Of a stretch of 64,000 nt of DNA, positions 8,498 through 16,612 are shown in pieces; position 1 is the stretch's first letter; each line of letters opens with the position of its first letter. Origin of the DNA: Chryseobacterium viscerum (GTDB taxonomy: Bacteria > Bacteroidota > Bacteroidia > Flavobacteriales > Weeksellaceae). The position numbers were made by a program, and so were the translations under genes. The DNA is taken from assembly GCF_002899945.2 (NCBI RefSeq), contig NZ_PPEG02000009.1:262243-326242 (forward strand). Direction: 5' to 3'. The notes below the pieces were generated by a model. The model made no database searches. It saw only the letters and a program-made list of their open reading frames with translations, and was not told the origin of the DNA.

Positions 8498-9340
8498 ATG
8501 ACAAAAACTCTCTTATTTTTGTCAATATTTTCTTCAGGTCTTGCCTTTGCACAGGAAGATCTGTTGAAAGATATTGACACGGTGAAAACCAATACAGAAA
8601 CTTCACAACCCGCTTTCAAAGCCCTTCAGATTGTTACAGGGCAATCCACAAAACTGGCTGCCAAAAAAGAATGGTACATCATCGTAGCCCATAGATTTGG
8701 AGATATAAGTGCCGGATTTAAAGACTTTTTTGGTCTGGATCATGCCTCAACTAAATTAGGCGTTATCTATGGCGTTTCAGATGCTGTATCAGTAAGTCTT
8801 TCCAGAGAAACGAATATGAAAACGTTTGAAGGAGCAGTGAAATACAGACTGGTAAAACAAAACGAAAGCTTTCCTGTAGATATTGTAGGCTATAATGTAA
8901 TGGCTGCCAATACAGAATTGGGTAAAGATACTTATCCGCACCTTAAGTTCAGTGACAGGCTTTCTTATCTTACACAGGCATTAATCTCAAGAAGGTTCAG
9001 CGATAAGTTCTCGTTACAGCTTACTCCTTCCTTTGTTCATAAAAACCTTTACGAACCTACCATTGAAAACAAAAACCAGTTTTTGGCAGGTTTGGGAGGA
9101 CGTTATAAAATTTCAAAAAGAGTTTCTCTGAATGCAGAATACTTTGTGAATTTTGATGATCACAGTTTTTATAAAAACCCTCTGTCATTGGGGATGGATA
9201 TAGAAACAGGAGGACATGTTTTCCAGCTTTTACTCACGAACTCCCAGATAAACTCCGATATCGGATATCTTACCAATGCCACAGGGGCATGGGGAAAAGG
9301 GCATATTTTCTTTGGGTTTAATCTTTATAGAGTTTTTTAA
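8498..9340 (+). CDS. DUF5777 family outer-membrane beta-barrel protein
   Basis: A 280-residue protein with a signal peptide (MTKTLLFLSIFSSGLAFAQ) and alternating beta strands ending in a C-terminal phenylalanine, as in outer-membrane barrels. The core contains the motifs typical of DUF5777: IIVAHRFGDISAGFKDFFGL, GVIYGVSDAVSVSLSR and GAVKYRLVKQ. The function of the family is not known. The ATG at 8498 was chosen over an upstream TTG at 8492. It is the first gene of a five-gene operon; its stop is directly followed by the cytochrome gene. A role as an outer-membrane partner for the downstream redox proteins is an inference from context. Confidence 0.87.
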   Translation: MTKTLLFLSIFSSGLAFAQEDLLKDIDTVKTNTETSQPAFKALQIVTGQSTKLAAKKEWYIIVAHRFGDISAGFKDFFGLDHASTKLGVIYGVSDAVSVSLSRETNMKTFEGAVKYRLVKQNESFPVDIVGYNVMAANTELGKDTYPHLKFSDRLSYLTQALISRRFSDKFSLQLTPSFVHKNLYEPTIENKNQFLAGLGGRYKISKRVSLNAEYFVNFDDHSFYKNPLSLGMDIETGGHVFQLLLTNSQINSDIGYLTNATGAWGKGHIFFGFNLYRVF

Positions 9341-9341
9341 T

Positions 9342-9689
9342 ATGAAAAAGCTAACATCCTTATTAATAGTATCGTCAGCAATCATACTGACGGCTTGTGA
9401 TAGCAGAACTTATGAAGAGATTTCTGATAATACACCCATCACAGCACCTGTAAATTACACTGCAGAGGTGAAACCAATTATAGATAACAGCTGTATAGGC
9501 TGCCATTCTGCAGGAAGCTTCAAACCTCTGGTTACTTATAATCAGGTAAAAAATAACATAGACGGAATTCTGGACCGTATCCAAAGACCAAACGGTGATC
9601 CCGGAAAAATGCCGCAGGGTGGCTCGCTGTCTGCAGCCCAGATCAATATTTTCATCAAATGGAAAGCTGACGGATTAAATGAAAATTAA
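9342..9689 (+). CDS. c-type cytochrome lipoprotein
   Basis: A 115-residue lipoprotein: signal peptide with lipobox LTAC (Cys19), then a single haem-binding CIGCH motif (Cys51, Cys54, His55) and a later Met in PGKMPQGG that could be the second axial ligand. The fold resembles the small mono-haem domains often annotated in Bacteroidetes as cytochrome c or planctomycete-type cytochrome. It should sit in the periplasm or outer membrane and carry single electrons. It starts two bases after the DUF5777 stop and its 3' end overlaps an upstream in-frame start of the YceI gene, so translation is probably coupled. Confidence 0.9.
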   Translation: MKKLTSLLIVSSAIILTACDSRTYEEISDNTPITAPVNYTAEVKPIIDNSCIGCHSAGSFKPLVTYNQVKNNIDGILDRIQRPNGDPGKMPQGGSLSAAQINIFIKWKADGLNEN

Positions 9690-9699
9690 AAAAATTGAT

Positions 9700-10245
9700 A
9701 TGAAAAAACTAACATTATTAAGCGTATTACTCCTTTCTGCAGGGTACGCTTCAGCACAAAAATACAGCTCTAAAACAGGGAAACTTACTTTTGAAGCTTC
9801 TGTACCCCTGTTTGATAATATTTTTGCTCAGGATGACACGAATGTTGTGATTTTAAATGCAGACAACGGTGAAATGGCATCAGTTTCAACCGTTAAAAAC
9901 TTTCATTTTAAAACAAAATTAATGGAAGAACATTTTAATGAAAGTTATGCCGAATCTGCAAAATATCCGAAAACAACTTTCAAAGGGAAAATCATCAACT
10001 TTGATAAAACAAAGCTGAGCACAAGCCCTCAAAAATATACAGTTCAGGGAACTCTTAATTTTCACGGAGTAGACAAAGCCATTACTTCTGCAGCAACTCT
10101 ATATGCAAAAGATGGTAAAATCTATATGCAGGGTGGTTTTGTAGCGAGACCCGTAGACTATAAAGTGACCATCCCTAAAATGGTAACCAAGAAAGTAGCT
10201 GAAAATGTCAATATTGAATACAACTACGTAATGGTAAAACAATGA
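9700..10245 (+). CDS. YceI family periplasmic protein
   Basis: A 181-residue secreted protein of the YceI lipocalin-like family, whose members bind long isoprenoid or lipid ligands in an eight-stranded barrel. Signal peptide MKKLTLLSVLLLSAGYASAQ; core motifs include GKLTFEASVPLFDNIFAQ, ESAKYPKTTFKGKI and VQGTLNFHGVDKAI. The ATG at 9700 was chosen because the signal peptide begins there; an in-frame ATG at 9679 overlaps the cytochrome stop and would add seven residues. YceI genes often lie with cytochromes b561 or c, fitting a role in quinone or lipid handling in respiration or oxidative stress. Its stop overlaps the ankyrin start (ATGA). Confidence 0.92.
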   Translation: MKKLTLLSVLLLSAGYASAQKYSSKTGKLTFEASVPLFDNIFAQDDTNVVILNADNGEMASVSTVKNFHFKTKLMEEHFNESYAESAKYPKTTFKGKIINFDKTKLSTSPQKYTVQGTLNFHGVDKAITSAATLYAKDGKIYMQGGFVARPVDYKVTIPKMVTKKVAENVNIEYNYVMVKQ

Positions 10246-10766
10246 AAAACATAATCTTGGTATTAGGACTATTTCTGAGCTCATTGCTATTGGGTCAGGA
10301 AAAGGCGAAATCAATATTTGATGTTGCCAGAAGCGGAACAGTTACTGAAGTACAGGAACTGATGAAACAAAACCCGGATATCATTAACCAAACTAATGAG
10401 AATGGATTTTCCCCACTTATTTTAGCTTGCTACAGAGGAAATACAAGTGTTGCTGATTTTTTGATCGACAACGTGAAAGATGTAAACTATAAAAGCCGTG
10501 AAGGAACGGCACTGGCAGGTCTTGCCATAAAATACAACAAAGATCTGGTAGAACATCTATTGAAGAAAAAAGCAGATCCCAATATTGCAGATGCTACAGG
10601 ATACACTCCTTTATTCTGGGCTGTAAAATCTGGAAATAAGGAACTGATAGAACAGCTGCTCAAATATAAAGCAGATAAAACAAAAAAAGACTCAATGGGA
10701 ATGACTCCTTTTGAATATGCATTACAAACCAACAACAAGGAAATTATTAATCTTTTAAAAAATTGA
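10242..10766 (+). CDS. Exported ankyrin-repeat protein
   Basis: A 174-residue protein with a signal peptide (MKNIILVLGLFLSSLLLGQ) followed by four to five ankyrin repeats. Typical repeat cores are visible: NENGFSPLILACYRGNTSVA, REGTALAGLAIKYNKDLVEH, ADATGYTPLFWAVKSGNKEL and DSMGMTPFEYALQTNNKEII. Ankyrin repeats bind proteins, so it is likely a periplasmic adaptor. In other bacteria exported ankyrin proteins accompany catalase (AnkB) and oxidative-stress functions, which fits the neighbouring cytochrome and YceI genes. It overlaps the YceI gene by four bases. Confidence 0.92.
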   Translation: MKNIILVLGLFLSSLLLGQEKAKSIFDVARSGTVTEVQELMKQNPDIINQTNENGFSPLILACYRGNTSVADFLIDNVKDVNYKSREGTALAGLAIKYNKDLVEHLLKKKADPNIADATGYTPLFWAVKSGNKELIEQLLKYKADKTKKDSMGMTPFEYALQTNNKEIINLLKN

Positions 10767-10767
10767 T

Positions 10768-11526
10768 ATGAAAAAAACTCTACTAGCACTTAGTTTAGCA
10801 CTGGCAAATTTTGCCTGGGCACAGTTTTCGTCAGGAACGGTAAATTTACCGGCAACAGCCATGACGGTGAAATTAGACACGACTCCAACAGGAGTAACGC
10901 TTACAGTAACAGGAGACAGTAACTCTATGTTGGGAATAGGTTTTGGAGGAAATGGGGTAAATCTGGGTGGGATGGCTTCAGGCTCAGATGGATTTATTTA
11001 TAATTCATCTACTAACAGAGATTATACATTTATTGGAATGACAACACCTAACGTTGATGGTTCTCAAGACTGGACAGAAACTTCCAATACCATATCTGGA
11101 TCTACAAGAACGGTGGTGGCAACAAGATCACTTTCCGGAGGAGCGGGAGATTTTGCTATTGCGAACGCAGCCGGAACAATCAACATCTTTTATTCAAGAA
11201 AAACAGGGACAGGGATTGGTTATCATGATATAGGAAGAGGATATGCGTCATTAACAATGGCTGCCGCTACTTTATCAACCAATGAAATTGCTGCCAATAG
11301 CAAGAAGGTAAATCTTTATCCAAATCCAGCGAAAACAACAGTGAATTTCAAAAACGCGGATAAGATAAAATCCATTGATATCTATGAAGCCACTGGAAGA
11401 AAAGTGAAGTCAATAAGACCGGATGGAGAAAACATCAGTGTTGAAGATCTGAAGACAGGAAGCTATTATATTGAAATTCAGCTTAAAGATGGAACTACAT
11501 CTTACGAAAAACTGATTAAAGAGTAA
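10768..11526 (+). CDS. DOMON-like secreted protein with T9SS sorting domain
   Basis: A 252-residue protein with a signal peptide (MKKTLLALSLALANFAWAQ), a beta-sandwich core and a C-terminal type A T9SS sorting domain (residues ~180-252; KVNLYPNPAKTTVNFKN, SIDIYEATGRKVKSI, GSYYIEIQLKDG). The core has features of DOMON domains, which bind haem or sugars: GIGFGGNGVNLGGMASGSDG, a DW motif, RSLSGGAGDFAI and a late YHDIGRGYA with a His. The DOMON call is by pattern and needs a profile search. It is the last gene of the operon, just after the ankyrin gene, and a terminator follows. A surface haem protein fed by the operon's cytochrome is a plausible but untested idea. Confidence 0.8.
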   Translation: MKKTLLALSLALANFAWAQFSSGTVNLPATAMTVKLDTTPTGVTLTVTGDSNSMLGIGFGGNGVNLGGMASGSDGFIYNSSTNRDYTFIGMTTPNVDGSQDWTETSNTISGSTRTVVATRSLSGGAGDFAIANAAGTINIFYSRKTGTGIGYHDIGRGYASLTMAAATLSTNEIAANSKKVNLYPNPAKTTVNFKNADKIKSIDIYEATGRKVKSIRPDGENISVEDLKTGSYYIEIQLKDGTTSYEKLIKE

Positions 11527-11559
11527 TTTTTTTAATACACCTTAAATATTTAGCAATGT

Positions 11560-11592
11560 ATACCTCTGATTTTTCAGGGGTATCATTTTTTC
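11560..11592 (+). terminator. Terminator after the cytochrome/YceI operon
   Basis: ATACCTCTGA (11560-11569) pairs with TCAGGGGTAT (11574-11583) with one G-T wobble, TTTT loop, and a T-rich tail (11585-11590). Confidence 0.85.
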
Positions 11593-11709
11593 TTAAAGTA
11601 GCTATTCTAGGGGGATTGCTGTAAAATCCATATATTTGTGTATACCCGGATTGGAAAGAAGATCGTGTTATTAGGATGGTGATTTTTAATCTGATAATTT
11701 AAAATATCA

Positions 11710-12555
11710 ATGGAGTTCAAAACATTAGCAAGTACAAGTATAGATGAAATTTTATCTGTGTTCAACCATTCGTTTTCTGATTATATTGTTCCTTTTCATT
11801 TAACAAAAGAGGTCCTTATTTCAAAAATTGCAGCTGAAAAACTGGATATGAATATCTCTGTCGGAGCATTTGAGGAAGGGCGGTTGGTAAGCTTTATTCT
11901 TCAGGCTGAAAAAATTGAAAATGGCGAGAAAACGATTTACAATGGAGGTACCGGTGTCATTCCGGAAAGCAGAGGCAAGGGATTGGTGAGGAAAATGTAT
12001 GACTTTATCATTCCTATATTGAAAGAAAGAAATGCCCATGTATTACTGCTTGAAGTGATTGAAGGAAATCAAAATGCAATCAGAGCCTATGAAAATTTAG
12101 GCTTCACGATTGTTCGAAGACTGCTTTGCTTTAATGGAAATATTAATAAAGGAAAAGAAAATGCTGAGGTTTCTATCCAGGAACTGAAAGACTTTCAATG
12201 GGAGAAATTATGTTCATTCTGGGATATTGAACCTTCCTGGCAGGGATCTGTTTTTGTATTGGAACCCATGCCCGAACATTATGTAACGCTGGGAGCTTAT
12301 GATGGTGAAAGATTGGTTGGCTATATCATCTACGGTCCTGCATCAAAAAAAATATATCAGATTGCTGTTGATAAGAATTATAGAAATCAGGGAATTGGCA
12401 CCATGCTTTTCAATGCTATCTTACAAAAAAATAACGGGCAGCCTATAGCCCTGAACAATGTGGATGACTCCTCAGAAAACATTAGTAAGTTTCTCAGTGA
12501 AAAGATTGGCCTCAACAATTGGCTGTCACAATTTGAAATGAAAAGACCTATTTAA
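11710..12555 (+). CDS. Tandem GNAT-domain N-acetyltransferase
   Basis: A 281-residue cytoplasmic protein with two GNAT folds. The first (residues ~1-140) has the acetyl-CoA loop and following helix in GVIPESRGKGLVRKMYDF and the ending NAIRAYENLGFTIVRR. The second (residues ~150-281) has IAVDKNYRNQGIGTMLFNAI, again with the R/Q-x-x-G-x-G/A pyrophosphate loop. GNAT enzymes move an acetyl group from acetyl-CoA to an amine; the substrate cannot be read here. The gene stands alone between a terminator and the NPP phosphodiesterase gene. Confidence 0.9.
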   Translation: MEFKTLASTSIDEILSVFNHSFSDYIVPFHLTKEVLISKIAAEKLDMNISVGAFEEGRLVSFILQAEKIENGEKTIYNGGTGVIPESRGKGLVRKMYDFIIPILKERNAHVLLLEVIEGNQNAIRAYENLGFTIVRRLLCFNGNINKGKENAEVSIQELKDFQWEKLCSFWDIEPSWQGSVFVLEPMPEHYVTLGAYDGERLVGYIIYGPASKKIYQIAVDKNYRNQGIGTMLFNAILQKNNGQPIALNNVDDSSENISKFLSEKIGLNNWLSQFEMKRPI

Positions 12556-12664
12556 CAGATATTAATTTTGATTCGAAAAAAATAAGAGGTTTTAATATAC
12601 TTTTAATCTCTTAAACTTTTCAGGGAGAAGTATAGGATGTAACTTTGCTGAAAATTTTTAAATA

Positions 12665-13948
12665 ATGAAGCGAGGAATCCATTTTTTACTGCTGCTCATT
12701 TCCTTTACGGCTTTTGCGCAACAGGTAAATGTTGATACAGCCCAGGTCGTTATACCGGGTAGACAAAACAGTACGGAAGCACAGTCTAAACCTTATGTGA
12801 TTATGATATCTACAGATGGTTTCCGTTATGATTATGCTCAAAAATATAATGCTGAAAACCTGTTGAAGCTTGCTAATGGTGGAGTAAAAGCAGAAGCAAT
12901 GATTCCCAGCTATCCAAGTATTACATTTCCCAATCACTGGAGCTTGATCACCGGACTTTACCCTTCTCATCATGGTTTGATTGATAACTTTTTCTATGAT
13001 TACAAGAGGAAGGAAACTTATGCGATGAGCAATAAGAAAAATGCTGAAGACGGCAGCTGGTATGGGGGAACTCCACTTTGGGGGCTCGCTGAAAAACAAG
13101 GAATGGTATCAGCTTCTTTAATGTGGGTAGGATCTGCAAGTGATGCCGGAGGAATGAGACCTACTTATTATTATCCTTATCACGAAAAATTCAAACCTTC
13201 CGAAAAAGTAGAAAAAGTAGTCAACTGGCTGAAATTACCGGAAGATAAGAGACCGCATTTTATTTCATTATATTTCCCGGAAGTGGATGGAAGCGGGCAT
13301 CATTACGGCCCCGATACCAAAGAAACAGAAGATGCTGTTCATCTGATCGATCAGGCAATTGGCGATCTTGTTCAAAAAGTAGATGGATTAGGCTTAAAAA
13401 ATGTCAACTTTATTTTTGTTTCCGATCACGGAATGATCAAAGTAGACGGAGGTGTACCTTTGGAAATCCCAGCTGTTCTTTTGGATAAAAATAGATTTGA
13501 CTTTTATAATTCCCAGACTTTGTTAAGAGTTTACGTTAAAAATCCTGATGAGGTAAAGGCGGTTTACAAACAACTGAAAGCAAGTAAAACAGATGACTAC
13601 GAAGTATATTTGGATAAAAAACTTCCTAAATATCTGCACTTTGCAACAAGAGACGATCAATACAACAGAATAGGACAGATTCTTCTGATCCCGAAAGCTC
13701 CGAAAATATTCCTGGAAAAAGGTAAAAAGTCATCCGTTGGAAAACATGGATACAATCCTAAAGTTGTTCCGGAAATGAAAGCTACTTTCTTTGCCTGGGG
13801 ACCGGAATTTAAAAATAATCTGGTCATCAGTGAATTCGCTAATATTAATGTTTATCCTTTGGTTGCAGAAATTTTAGGATTAAAAATTGATCAGCCTATT
13901 GATGGAAAACTGAAAGTATTAAAAGAAACTCTGAAAGAACAGAAATAG
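12665..13948 (+). CDS. Exported ectonucleotide pyrophosphatase/phosphodiesterase (alkaline phosphatase superfamily)
   Basis: A 427-residue protein with a signal peptide (MKRGIHFLLLLISFTAFAQ) and the full set of NPP-family two-zinc motifs: ISTDGFRYDY (metal Asp51), PSITFPNHWSLITG (Thr87 nucleophile), EVDGSGHHYGP (Asp and His ligands), VSDHGM (Asp-His ligands) and a late GKHGYNP His. Such enzymes cleave nucleotide or lipid phosphodiesters and pyrophosphates in the periplasm. Length and motif order match the family (YP_pho-like members in Bacteroidetes). The gene is monocistronic and followed by a long perfect hairpin. Confidence 0.93.
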   Translation: MKRGIHFLLLLISFTAFAQQVNVDTAQVVIPGRQNSTEAQSKPYVIMISTDGFRYDYAQKYNAENLLKLANGGVKAEAMIPSYPSITFPNHWSLITGLYPSHHGLIDNFFYDYKRKETYAMSNKKNAEDGSWYGGTPLWGLAEKQGMVSASLMWVGSASDAGGMRPTYYYPYHEKFKPSEKVEKVVNWLKLPEDKRPHFISLYFPEVDGSGHHYGPDTKETEDAVHLIDQAIGDLVQKVDGLGLKNVNFIFVSDHGMIKVDGGVPLEIPAVLLDKNRFDFYNSQTLLRVYVKNPDEVKAVYKQLKASKTDDYEVYLDKKLPKYLHFATRDDQYNRIGQILLIPKAPKIFLEKGKKSSVGKHGYNPKVVPEMKATFFAWGPEFKNNLVISEFANINVYPLVAEILGLKIDQPIDGKLKVLKETLKEQK

Positions 13949-13980
13949 TCTGAAGAGTAAAAAGATAATATGGTAATATA

Positions 13981-14011
13981 AGTTTCGGCGCACCAAAGGT
14001 GCGCCGAAACT
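13981..14011. terminator. Long perfect hairpin (probable bidirectional terminator)
   Basis: A perfect 14-bp stem (13981-13994 with 13998-14011) and an AAA loop, unusually GC-rich for this genome (GGCGCACC/GGTGCGCC). It lies between convergent genes, the NPP phosphodiesterase and the NmrA-like gene. The tail in the plus direction (AGTTTTATAA) is a modest T-tract. Confidence 0.7.
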
Positions 14012-14043
14012 AGTTTTATAACTGACTTAGCATTTTGATTCCA

Positions 14044-14097
14044 GTCTTGAACTTTTGATTCCTTTGTTTGACAAAGTCGAATCTTCGATTTCAAGAC
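14044..14097. repeat. Nested inverted-repeat element
   Basis: GTCTTGAA (14044-14051) pairs with TTCAAGAC (14090-14097). Inside lies a second hairpin: GATTC-CTTTG (14057-14066) pairs with CAAAG-t-CGAATC (14072-14083) around TTTGA. It is next to the 13981 hairpin in the same convergent gap, so it may form the minus-strand terminator of the NmrA-like gene or be a copy of a dispersed palindromic element. Confidence 0.55.
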
Positions 14098-14105
14098 AAA
14101 AGAAT

Positions 14106-14984
14106 TTAAAATCGAGAAGAAAACTCCTTTGCAAAATCTTCTAACTTAACATTTCCTGTTACAAGAGAACCATGATCAATAAAGTCCTTTTGTACAACTC
14201 CAGTTCTTATTCCTCTACCCATTTCAACATACAGTTCTGCCATATCCTTTGGAAGTCCGGCCTGCAGCATTCCGTTTAGGGCTTCTTCATCAGAAAATTC
14301 CACCCATGGAAGTTCCGGCTTATTGACTGAGGTTCCTAAAACTTTAGCAAAATCAGAAGCTTTTCGTACATCACTCACAATATATCTGATGCTGTTATTA
14401 TTTTGGGCTTTCACAAGTTCTTCAGCAGCAGCTTTGGCAATATCAGTAGGGTGTACTACCGGTACTTCAATACCTGCAGAATAATTACTTCCAATAATGC
14501 CCGCATTCTGAATTAATGGAATATCATTGAAAAAGTTATTATAGAAATACCCGGCTCTTAAAAAAGTAAAAGCGGTATTTTCTACTTCATTGTATATTTT
14601 TTCAATATTATGAAGACCGGCAATCGGACCGTTTTCAACTGGAGATTCAGCACCTACACTGCTAAGCATAACCGCTCTTTTTACATGGGCATTTTTTAAA
14701 GCTTCAGCATAATTTTTTCCTGCATTGGTCGTGTTTTCCACAATCTTATCCGGACTGATCGCTGGAGGAGTCATTACAAAAACAGCATCTGCTCCTTCAA
14801 ATGTTTGAGTTAAAAACTGAACGTCTGTGATAGACCCTATGGCCGGCGTTGCTCCCAGAGACTCAATATCCTGTTTTCTTGCATCGCTGCTGCTTATAAC
14901 GATAATATCATGTCCTTCTGCAACTAATTGTTGTGCTAATGGTTTGGCTACATTTCCTAATGATCCTGTGATTATAATTTTCAT
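14106..14984 (-). CDS. NmrA-like NAD(P)-binding Rossmann protein
   Basis: A 292-residue cytoplasmic protein of the atypical short-chain dehydrogenase (NmrA/HSCARG, QorB-like) group. The N-terminus MKIIITGSLGNVAKPLAQQL carries the GxxGxxA/G nucleotide loop, followed by the strand-loop IIVISSSDARKQDIE and the VFVMTPP segment at the end of strand 4. QorB-type members reduce quinones with NADPH; others only sense NAD(P)H. It is divergent from an HxlR regulator with a redox-type Cys, and the two share overlapping promoters, so it is likely that regulator's target. Quinone or aldehyde reduction is inferred from this arrangement. Confidence 0.9.
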   Translation of the reverse strand: MKIIITGSLGNVAKPLAQQLVAEGHDIIVISSSDARKQDIESLGATPAIGSITDVQFLTQTFEGADAVFVMTPPAISPDKIVENTTNAGKNYAEALKNAHVKRAVMLSSVGAESPVENGPIAGLHNIEKIYNEVENTAFTFLRAGYFYNNFFNDIPLIQNAGIIGSNYSAGIEVPVVHPTDIAKAAAEELVKAQNNNSIRYIVSDVRKASDFAKVLGTSVNKPELPWVEFSDEEALNGMLQAGLPKDMAELYVEMGRGIRTGVVQKDFIDHGSLVTGNVKLEDFAKEFSSRF

Positions 14985-15012
14985 AGGTAAAATATTTTTT
15001 TATTTCTGAGAA

Positions 15013-15051
15013 CAAAGTTATATTTGTACTTACTTTTATACAAGTACTTAC
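15013..15051. promoter_or_regulatory. Divergent promoters and HxlR operator
   Basis: On the minus strand TAACTTTG (15020-15013) with TTG at 15043-15041 and a 20-base spacer forms a full Bacteroidetes promoter for the NmrA-like gene. On the plus strand TATATTTG (15019-15026) is a -7 box for the HxlR gene; the two boxes share their TA. GTACTTAC occurs at 15026-15033 and again at 15044-15051, and GTACTT/AAGTAC also forms an inverted pair (15026-15031, 15042-15047). This repeat covers the minus promoter spacer and -33 element, a typical repressor position. Confidence 0.65.
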
Positions 15052-15067
15052 CCTAAAGTATGTAACT

Positions 15068-15496
15068 ATGACAGCGATTAAAGAGAGTTCAACTATCCAG
15101 GAAAATAAAAAGACAGTACAGGATTGTCCAGTAATGTACGTTATGGAAAGAATTGGCGGATTCTGGAAACCCATTATCCTGTTCAATCTTTCCACAGGAG
15201 AAAAAAGATACAGTGAATTGAAAAAAGCAATTCCTGCCGTAACAGAAAAAATGCTGATCCAACATTTGAAACAATTGGAAGCAGATGGATTAATTATCAG
15301 AATAGCAAGACCTGTAGTGCCACCTCATGTGACTTATAAACTGAGTGAAGCAGGCAACAAACTTGCTCCTGTTATTGATGCTATGGCAGCATGGGCTTTT
15401 CAGGATATGGAAAGAAATAACAGTCAATATGCTGAAGAAAACAAATATATGCTGAATAACGATCAGAATGCCTTTAGCGAAAACCTTAAAAAATAA
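15068..15496 (+). CDS. HxlR family (DUF24) transcriptional regulator
   Basis: A 142-residue winged-helix regulator. The HxlR core is complete: CPVMYVMERIGGFWKPIILF, RYSELKKAIPAVTEKMLIQH, LKQLEADGLIIRIARP and the wing VPPHVTYKLSEAG. The Cys at residue ~21 just before the first core helix is at the place of the redox-active Cys of YodB/HypR/QorR-like members that respond to quinones or electrophiles. Divergent from the NmrA-like oxidoreductase with a shared 83-base control region containing repeated GTACTTAC, so it probably represses that gene and itself. Confidence 0.93.
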   Translation: MTAIKESSTIQENKKTVQDCPVMYVMERIGGFWKPIILFNLSTGEKRYSELKKAIPAVTEKMLIQHLKQLEADGLIIRIARPVVPPHVTYKLSEAGNKLAPVIDAMAAWAFQDMERNNSQYAEENKYMLNNDQNAFSENLKK

Positions 15497-15528
15497 AACA
15501 GGCTCTTCAATTCGAAGAGCCTGTTTTT
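15494..15528. terminator. Bidirectional terminator between HxlR and alcohol dehydrogenase genes
   Basis: A perfect 14-bp stem (15494-15507 with 15513-15526; core AACAGGCTCTTC) with loop AATTC, A-run at the left base and T-run at the right base. It lies between convergent genes, overlapping the end of the HxlR gene. Confidence 0.9.
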
Positions 15529-15545
15529 GTTATTCTATAGAAGGA

Positions 15546-16598
15546 TTACAAAGACTGCATGTCAATGACGAAACGGTATCTTACATCACTTTTCAACATT
15601 CTTTCATAAGCTTCGTTGATGTCCTGCATTTTGATCATTTCAATTTCTGAAACAATATTATGTTCACCACAGAAATCCAGTAATTCCTGAGTTTCTGCAA
15701 TACCACCAATTACTGAACCGGCTACAGACTTTCTTCCCAATATCATAGGAACAGTATTCAGAATAGGTTCTAAACCTCCCAAATATCCTACAAGAACATG
15801 TGTTCCATTAATATTTAACGTGGAAACATATGGATTTACGTCATGTACATAAGGAACCGTATCAATGATCACATCGAATTTTCCTTTTACAGAATCCATT
15901 TGTGCGTCATCTGTAGAAATAACAACATGATCAGCACCCAGCTGTTTAGCATCATCTGTTTTTCCCGGAGTTCTTGAAAACAGGGTAACTTCAGCTCCCA
16001 ATCCCTTTGCCAGTTTGATAGCCATGTGGCCCAAGCCACCTAGCCCTACAACAGCTACTTTAGAACCAGGACCTACATTCCAGTGCTTTAAAGGTGACCA
16101 GGTTGTAATACCTGCACAAAGAAGAGGAGCTACAGCTGCAAGATCAAGATTTTCAGGCACTTTTAAAACGTGGTGAGAATCTACAACTACTTTTTGAGAA
16201 TATCCTCCAAAAGTATGACCTCCCAAGTGCTTGTCCTTTCCGTTGTAGGTTCCTGTGAAACCATTCAGACAATATTGCTCCAGATCATGCTTGCAGCTTT
16301 CGCAATGTCCGCAAGAATCTACAATACATCCTACGCCTGCAAGATCACCTACTTTAAATTTGGAAACTTCGCTTCCTACCTTAGTAATTCTTCCCACGAT
16401 TTCATGGCCCGGAACTGCAGGATACAAAGATCCTCCCCAGTCGTTTCTTGCGGTATGAAGATCAGAGTGGCATACCCCGCAGTATAGAATTTCAATTTCT
16501 ACATCTTTTGAGGTTACTTCTCTTCTTTCAATATTCATTTCTTTCAGATCTGCTGTGGTAGACTCTGCACCATAAGCTTTTACTGTGATTGTACTCAT
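15546..16598 (-). CDS. Zinc-dependent NAD(P)-dependent alcohol dehydrogenase (YahK-like)
   Basis: A 350-residue medium-chain dehydrogenase of the cinnamyl-alcohol/YahK-type aldehyde reductase group. The catalytic zinc motif CGVCHSDLH and the GHEIVGRI motif are intact. The structural zinc loop has four Cys (CGHCESCKHDLEQYC), and the Rossmann loop GLGGLGHMAIKLAKGLG binds NADP(H). These enzymes reduce a wide range of aldehydes. The gene follows the cupin gene by 14 bases on the same strand, divergent from an AraC regulator, so cupin and dehydrogenase form a unit probably controlled by that regulator in response to an aldehyde or aromatic compound. Confidence 0.94.
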   Translation of the reverse strand: MSTITVKAYGAESTTADLKEMNIERREVTSKDVEIEILYCGVCHSDLHTARNDWGGSLYPAVPGHEIVGRITKVGSEVSKFKVGDLAGVGCIVDSCGHCESCKHDLEQYCLNGFTGTYNGKDKHLGGHTFGGYSQKVVVDSHHVLKVPENLDLAAVAPLLCAGITTWSPLKHWNVGPGSKVAVVGLGGLGHMAIKLAKGLGAEVTLFSRTPGKTDDAKQLGADHVVISTDDAQMDSVKGKFDVIIDTVPYVHDVNPYVSTLNINGTHVLVGYLGGLEPILNTVPMILGRKSVAGSVIGGIAETQELLDFCGEHNIVSEIEMIKMQDINEAYERMLKSDVRYRFVIDMQSL

Positions 16599-16612
16599 TT
16601 TTTATATTTAGT

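Noticed and set aside
12686..13139. Antisense frames of 137 and 63 residues within the phosphodiesterase gene
   Set aside because: Shadows of a gene with a complete set of catalytic motifs.
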